Shown in pieces: positions 58,691-64,000 of a stretch of 64,000 bases of DNA. Both the position numbers and the translations under genes were made by a program. Source of the DNA: Phytoseiulus persimilis (taxonomy: Eukaryota; Arthropoda; Arachnida; Mesostigmata; Phytoseiidae); assembly GCA_037576195.1 (NCBI GenBank), contig CM075103.1, positions 27,860,723 through 27,924,722 on the forward strand, in the 5' to 3' direction. The stretch's first letter is position 1, and each line of letters opens with the position of its first letter. Under the pieces are notes generated by a model, which was not told where the DNA came from, made no database searches, and saw nothing but the letters and a program-made list of their open reading frames with translations.

Positions 58691-60223
58691 TTATGGCTTT
58701 CTGTTGTATCGTGTCTGAAACAGCGAGAAAGCCAGACCGAGCTGCGCGAGCCGGTAGCAACACAAACCAAGGGGATCCGAGCGGTGTGCAGGAATCGGCG
58801 AATCATGCGTCCAATACCTCTCTCGCCGTCTCTTCACGAGCTCCCGGTCAGAGCTCGTGTACACTTTGCCTACGTAAGAGCTGGGCATCGTGTCCTCTTC
58901 TAAGGACAATGGGTAGGCGGGAATATGTTGCAACCATGCTTCCCGTAGGATATCCAAGTTTCTGGCATCTCTGCACAAAGGCTTCCCGCTGAGGAATGAT
59001 GATAGAAGATACACAATGGATATGGGATGAGAGTTTGTTTCCATGACGCCGATCTCAGCCGGTGATGAGGTTTTCGGGTTCATATCATATAAGGACTCAC
59101 ATCTTTTGATCGTCTTCAAGCGATCCCTGGGCAGATCTTGAATCGCGGCCACGATTTCCCCTCTGAAACAAACTCCGATGACTTGTGAGAGAAGAATCCA
59201 TGTTCCTACAACGAGGAGGAATAGTTTTGGCTTTGCTCGGAAGTCGAATTCGATCGGAGTCGTCACACAGAGTACAAGTCTGAAAAACATCGGAGCGGGT
59301 TCCTCCTTTAAATACCATAGGATCGAGGTCGCGAACAGGGCCGTTGCTAGAGTCGGTAGCCAAATACTCTTGCGCAGGAGAGAAAAGATCACTTGCCCAG
59401 TCTTGCTGGTGGAGGGCACGACGGCCACAGCACGGAACGAGCGCAGCGATGAAATTCGATGCATCACTCGACCATAATCTCGTTCGGCATCATCGACGTC
59501 TGAGAACAAAGCTTTGACAAACATCGAGGTATTCGGATGCTCAGGATGATCCAGCTCGATATTAGTATCAAGATCTGATAGATGATCGACGGAAATTTTC
59601 TTGATTCGGAAATTGCGCGTCGAGGCTCTTCCGAACTTCAAATCTTCTAGCTCGGAGCGTTCTGGCTTCCTCCCAGAATGCAGTTTGAGTTGAAGGAAAG
59701 GATCATACCACTTCTCAATCACGCACTTGGTGGCGTGCAGTGAAAGTTCTTCTGTAGGAACATCGAAAAAAGCGATTATTTCTGTGTGAGCGGACTCTCT
59801 TCGAGTGCGGGGGAAAGAGCGCTGGCTGTTATTCGTGATCAACAAACGAGCGAAGCTATGGAATGGAGGTTTGATGTTGGGAATTTCATGAAACCTGCCC
59901 TCTTCATCTATATCACAGTCGAGAGCCATGTGGAAGCGATCCTCGTTGTTACTCGTCGAGAATACTTTCGAGTATGACGTGGTCAACTCCAGACGTGGAG
60001 AGTGGATTTTGTTGACATCCACCGACAGTTGTGAAGCAACGACTGTTTTCAAAAAATCTCTCTCTAAGTTGCAGTTAATGTTGATGAGAACGGGCGCGTT
60101 TTCTTCACCGAACATGGAGAACATCTTCTGGATCGTTTCCTGAAGCTTCTCCACTAATTTGCACTGAGCGCCAGAGGAAGCGCAGATCAGTAAAAGTATA
60201 GTCAGATGGAGCAATGTCACCAT
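58691..60223 (-). CDS. Ionotropic-receptor (IR/iGluR-like) chemoreceptor, diverged
   Basis: A 510-codon ORF from ATG (60221-60223) with signal peptide MVTLLHLTILLLICASSGA, a long extracellular ligand-binding region, and two hydrophobic segments near residues 283-305 (WLPTLATALFATSILWYL) and 333-352 (LFLLVVGTWILLSQVIGVCF). The second has the TWILxSxVIxxxF pattern of the IR helix after the pore. The C-terminal lobe and third helix are encoded in the same frame after a TAA at 58691, so this is either a pseudogene, has an unrecognised intron, or contains a base error. Members sense odours, tastes or humidity as ligand-gated channels. The N-terminal part was duplicated to 51.5-56.6 kb. Confidence 0.75.
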   Translation of the reverse strand: MVTLLHLTILLLICASSGAQCKLVEKLQETIQKMFSMFGEENAPVLININCNLERDFLKTVVASQLSVDVNKIHSPRLELTTSYSKVFSTSNNEDRFHMALDCDIDEEGRFHEIPNIKPPFHSFARLLITNNSQRSFPRTRRESAHTEIIAFFDVPTEELSLHATKCVIEKWYDPFLQLKLHSGRKPERSELEDLKFGRASTRNFRIKKISVDHLSDLDTNIELDHPEHPNTSMFVKALFSDVDDAERDYGRVMHRISSLRSFRAVAVVPSTSKTGQVIFSLLRKSIWLPTLATALFATSILWYLKEEPAPMFFRLVLCVTTPIEFDFRAKPKLFLLVVGTWILLSQVIGVCFRGEIVAAIQDLPRDRLKTIKRCESLYDMNPKTSSPAEIGVMETNSHPISIVYLLSSFLSGKPLCRDARNLDILREAWLQHIPAYPLSLEEDTMPSSYVGKVYTSSDRELVKRRRERYWTHDSPIPAHRSDPLGLCCYRLAQLGLAFSLFQTRYNRKP

Positions 60224-60782
60224 TTCTCGAGGAGAGGATAGACGTTACGAACTGTAGGAAGTACTGGCGCATTCGTTGGTGTCCCGAGGAAGCTCAACGA
60301 AGAAGCTACTGATCGATGAAACATGGGTGGAGTTTTTTATTGATTCTTTGATGAAATCAGATTCTGTTGATCCCGCAGTCGAGTGATCAGATGGTATTGA
60401 ATATGAGAGTCAAGCATCGCCCAATTGAGCCTCAACCGGTCTTCGTCGTGGAATGCACCCACCGGGAATTCAGGGAATCATCTTCTTTGCAGCGAGTCCG
60501 TCGCTCGATTCCCTCTCTGAGTTTCAGAGCTGCACAGCCCAGACAACCGTAGATTCGATGTCACACGGGACTAGCATGCGCCCGTCAAGTAAAGTGCTCT
60601 ATTTAATCTGCGGAGGCCATCGAACTTGTCTGGACGGCTGTTGGTTGGCGCAAAAGATCCTCTGACGGTAACGACTCGTTTGAGACCATACCTCCAGCGT
60701 GAGGCTTTCTGTCGACGAAAAAGAGCCTGGTTACGCTTGATCACCAGATTGAAGCAGTCGAACGTCGGATACGTCGGCGTGG
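59930..60782. repeat. Segmental duplication, copy B (parental)
   Basis: Contains the receptor's first about 97 codons, its upstream region and LINE-like sequence, matching copy A at 51473-51628 plus 56477-57296. Copy B has the complete receptor and no Copia insertion, showing the pre-insertion arrangement. Confidence 0.85.
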
Positions 60783-61740
60783 AAAGCGGATGGCATGATG
60801 GGCAAAGTTAAAATGGTGATTCCTGTTTAGCCTCGGTGAGTCGGTGTCAGAACGAGTCGAAAGCGGCGTGGCATGGGCCATATCTTCAAGCCATCTTGGC
60901 ATGTGCGAGTCACAGAACTTCCGAGATCGTGAAATTGTATTTGCCCTTTCCGTGCTCCGCTACGAACTTGTCGGGGTCTTCTTCAAGACGAAAAGCCAAC
61001 CGTCGAGACTGGAGAAACATCCATCCTCTCTATTACTGAAAGAACATTTTCCGTGATGTTCGTCACGGAGCCCCCAGAGCTCTGATCATACTTCATCATA
61101 CTCGTTCTGAGCGTACTTCGGAGTAGATTCCGCCCCGATCTGACCGTACTTTCCTGGGCCCACAGAGGATTTCCCGAGTACGATCTACCCGTGCACACCT
61201 CTATGGACTTCCAGACATTTGGTCAGATCAACCTCGGAATCACTCCGGAATGTGTGGTCAGATCGCGAAATAATCGTCTTTGAAGTACGATCAGAGCGAG
61301 AGGAGAGTACAAACAGACCGATTCGGAATCATTTTCCATTTCGTACTCGAGTTCGGACTTCAATCCGAATCCGTAGGAGACCCAGATTCCGATTCGGGTC
61401 GTCAAATCCAAATTGTGCCCATCTTGAGGTGTTGAGAACAGAAGAAGGTGGAGGCGGAGAAAGGCCGCTGCTCTCAGTGCTGTTCCTATTGACAGTGCAC
61501 ATGAGGAGCTCTAGGAGCGGCTCTTCGACCCGCAGTTCCCACGTTTCTTCGTTTGACGTCAACTGATTAGCTCAAGGGCAAACCTTGGTCGTACGGCATC
61601 GCCGTTGACGTACTTCTTGGATACATCCCGATGAATACTCCTCGTGTTACGTTCTCCGGCGTCGAATTCCGGGAATCTGCAACCTGTCGGGGTCTCCCAG
61701 GAAACGGAAAGATGACTGTCGGCACTGAAGGAGGATCTCT
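60783..61740. other. Intergenic, no gene recognised
   Basis: Short ORFs only. Around 61137 the repeat core ATCTGACCGTACTTT recurs, shared with the 45-bp minisatellite at 47.3 kb. Confidence 0.45.
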
Positions 61741-61744
61741 CCTC

Positions 61745-61980
61745 TGTATTAGTGAAAGAACAACGAACAACCGGTGTACCTCCGGTGTTTTTGGCTATCC
61801 GGCCTCTGAATGCAAGCTTCCCAGCTCGGCCACGAATTCTATCTTTTCATTTGATTTCATTGGACCTTTCATATGCACATATGTTCCCTTCCATTTCAGG
61901 GGTGAATTGCATTGCGTTCACAGATCATACTTCGTTTTTCTCCCATCGCCCTTGGATATCCATCGTCGTTCTTAGGTTCC
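61745..61980 (+). mobile_element. Degenerate Gypsy-type integrase relic (weak)
   Basis: Two plus-strand frames together give DFIGPF and, about 20 codons later, FTDHTSFF, spaced as in the integrase core of Ty3/Gypsy elements (DFIGPF...FTDHxSRF). A frame shift separates them. It is too short and damaged for a firm call. Confidence 0.3.
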
Positions 61981-62297
61981 TCGCTGTTGGATCAGGGCGA
62001 AGTCGTAGTCGGTACGGGAATTCCGTCTAGGAGTATTTTCCTTCATCGCATTCCAGAATGAAATGTTTGTCGGTTCCCGGAGCTCCGCATCGAGTGATTT
62101 TCATGTCTATGGAAGGGTCCCGGGAGTTCTTTTGGCTCTTGGTGTTGAGCATTCCTGCTATGGCTAGCGCCAATAACCGACTGCCCCGCGAGCTATGGTA
62201 CAGTTAGTTCCCTCTCGAGAACCCGAGTCTCTTTGAACTGTCGATAAACAGTCAATGTGGATCTGGACTCCATATTTCGTCTCCATATGGAGTCCAA

Positions 62298-63030
62298 CTA
62301 ATCCCGCACTCTCGTTTTGAGTTCTTTGCGTAACATATTCCATATTGGTTTGCCTAGTGTATTCCTGGTCAGACTGAGATCTCCAAGGTCATACGGGGTC
62401 CGCAAACTTCTGAGTCTCTCCATTGCCTTCACTTCGATGTTTGTTATCTCAGTTGCCGTGAGTACCATTCTGGGCCATCTGGATGGATCCATCTGCTTCA
62501 CTCTCTCGAAATACATGATTTTGCTCAGGGTCTCCACGGCATCGAAGGAGGACCAACCTAGTTCTCCCTCAATAAAGTCCATTGATACGGTGGAAGGTGG
62601 TATGCCCATGGCCTACCTTCCCGCGTCCCTTCGTCTGACTTCAATGAGATCTCTCAGCCTTCTAGGCATGGTGCTCACTCTATTGCAGTAGGTAAGTTGT
62701 GGTATAGCGGTGGTTTTCCAAAGAATTTTGGATACTTCAAACCTGTTGAAGCTCCAAAAAGTTCTCGCATTGAGTCTTTTGATCGCCACATTGGCCTTAT
62801 CCGTAAGCTTGTTCCCGTGTTGGGATAAGTGATCTTTTTCGGCCGATATTCCGATTCCCAAGTACTTATAGAATTCGAGCATAGGTATTGACTTCCCTTG
62901 TGTCTGTAGGTCTCGATTTGGATTATGATTATGATCCGATGAGGATGGTTGAAATACCATCACTCCGCTCTTCAGAGGGTTAAATCTGATTGACCTGTCG
63001 TCTCCAATTATGAATAAACATTCTCAAACC
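62298..63030 (-). mobile_element. LINE ORF2 fragment (RT C-terminal part), non-functional
   Basis: Minus strand: RFNPLKSGVMVF, then FYKYLGIGIS and a long helical region (WKTTAIPQLTYCNRV) match the last RT motifs and thumb/connection of LINE proteins. An in-frame TAG at 62613-62615 interrupts the frame before GIPPSTVSMDFIEGELGW, which continues it in frame. The 5' half of the element is absent. Confidence 0.75.
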
Positions 63031-63700
63031 GCTTCCGACAACAAGCCCACCTGAAAAGGGCAGAAGAGAACCCGGCGCTGGAGCTCTTCGCGACGAGCAG
63101 ACGATCACCGCGGAGTGTTTCGGTGGAAAAACTTGATTATTTCCGTGGACCAACACAACCGTCGCTGCCTCCGTGCATTCCCCAAGGCGTGATTACAAGA
63201 AGGTCGTTCTGAGTGAGGGATTCCTTGGAACCCATTGATGCTGGTACTCTTTGAATTGTTTCAGAACGAAACTACTCGGCATCCATCATCAATTTCCGTT
63301 TCATTCTCGGGCAAAGCTGCGGGTCATGAGGTATCCTACGTCAAAATGTTGCGGCTCCTTGAAGCGAGAGGCGCCCTTTTTACTCGACCCTCCATTCCAT
63401 GAATCGTTTATCGCAGCCTGAACAGACTTGTAGGGCTCGAGTAGATCAATCCGTGCATATGATGAGAGCGGTCAGAGATTGAGACCGTCGGCCGCAGCGT
63501 ATATGACCATAGCTGCCTGTAAAAGAGGCGGTCAGGAAGGAGTGAATCAAAGTATGGGCCCCATATCGGCCTGTTAGAAAGCAACGTTGGGATTCCTCCG
63601 AGCGGAGTGGTGACGCATAGTGACGCAGAGTGCACAGTCATCAAGGACGAGGTCAAGATTACGGACCGTCACGGAAGCTAGACGCGATGGGGGATTTCAA
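63031..63700. other. Intergenic, no gene recognised
   Basis: Short ORFs only, lying between two LINE relics. Confidence 0.4.
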
Positions 63701-64000
63701 TTCGAGCAGAACAATTCAAGAGGCTTTTGGAGGGAAGGAATGCAAGAACGACCGATTCCAGAAGAGTGGGAGGCGAATGGGAGGAGACCCCGAAATTCGT
63801 TCGAGAGGAACGGTCATTGAGGCAAGCCCTCATTGGAACGAATAAGCCGGTTATTTTGTGCAGTGGAAGATAGTGTGTTCCGGCGTGTCGTCTGTCCCGT
63901 CCACACAATGGACGCAAATCGGGCCGAGTTTGATATTCATTTTGTAGAGGTATGATTGGAAGTGACCGTGTCCCGAAAGTGCTTGGGTCAGAAAGTAGTC
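63701..64000 (-). mobile_element. LINE 3' end running off the window
   Basis: Minus strand from the right edge: TQALSGHGHFQSYLYKM, then a CVHC...EHTIFHC zinc-like motif, typical of the C-terminal end of Jockey/R1-type LINE ORF2 (TxxLTGHGxFxxYL, CxxC...HxxxxC). The frame then meets a TAA. The main part of the element is beyond position 64000. Confidence 0.7.

Noticed and set aside
1..64000. tRNA or rRNA genes, CRISPR arrays and prokaryotic operons
   Set aside because: No tRNA A/B box pair with a foldable cloverleaf, no rRNA sequence and no regular spacer-repeat array was seen; the window is eukaryotic.

Overview
This is arthropod nuclear DNA. The evidence is exons split by short GT-AG introns (often 70-300 bp), an arthropod-type Ty1/Copia retrotransposon primed like Drosophila copia, an ionotropic-receptor (IR) type chemoreceptor gene, glycine/tyrosine-rich secreted structural proteins, and decayed LINE pieces. 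A chelicerate, and more exactly a mesostigmatid (phytoseiid-like) mite, fits the compact introns and protein style best. That assignment is inference, because no species marker is present.

Layout. The first 1.4 kb hold the 3' exons of a small basic protein resembling nucleolar NOL12/RRP17. From 2,056 to 21,439 lies one large gene, the orthologue of WDFY3/Alfy (Drosophila blue cheese), reconstructed here as 21 coding exons that join in frame to about 3,128 residues with PH-BEACH, BEACH, WD40 and C-terminal FYVE modules. At 23.7-25.1 kb, on the minus strand, sits a tRNA 2'-phosphotransferase (TRPT1/Tpt1) gene followed directly by a frameshifted tandem copy of its second half. At 25.9-26.5 kb a SAM-like exon pair is possible. 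An intronless ABHD17-type depalmitoylase (27.96-28.97 kb), an orphan 241-residue ORF (30.6-31.3 kb) and a PI-PLC X-domain (PLCXD-like) gene (34.9-37.3 kb) follow on the plus strand.

The 38-51.4 kb interval carries four small minus-strand genes for secreted glycine-rich proteins. Two are close tandem paralogues (155 and 156 residues) with the same three-codon first exon, matching TATA boxes and matching 3' ends. The other two are tiny (60 and 53 residues).

The last 12.5 kb is dynamic. A 4.85-kb Copia element with identical 122-bp LTRs, a 5-bp target duplication, a PBS, a polypurine tract and one 1,512-codon gag-pol ORF is inserted inside a truncated duplicate of an IR-type receptor gene. The parental receptor gene lies about 4 kb further on (58.3-60.2 kb, minus) and carries an in-frame TAA before its last membrane segment. 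Around it are LINE and Gypsy-like relics, one running off the right edge.

Working relationships: WDFY3 (aggregate autophagy scaffold), TRPT1 (RNA 2'-phosphate removal), ABHD17 (depalmitoylation) and PLCXD are unrelated housekeeping or signalling genes. Only the glycine-rich pair and the receptor pair form related local families, both apparently made by local duplication.
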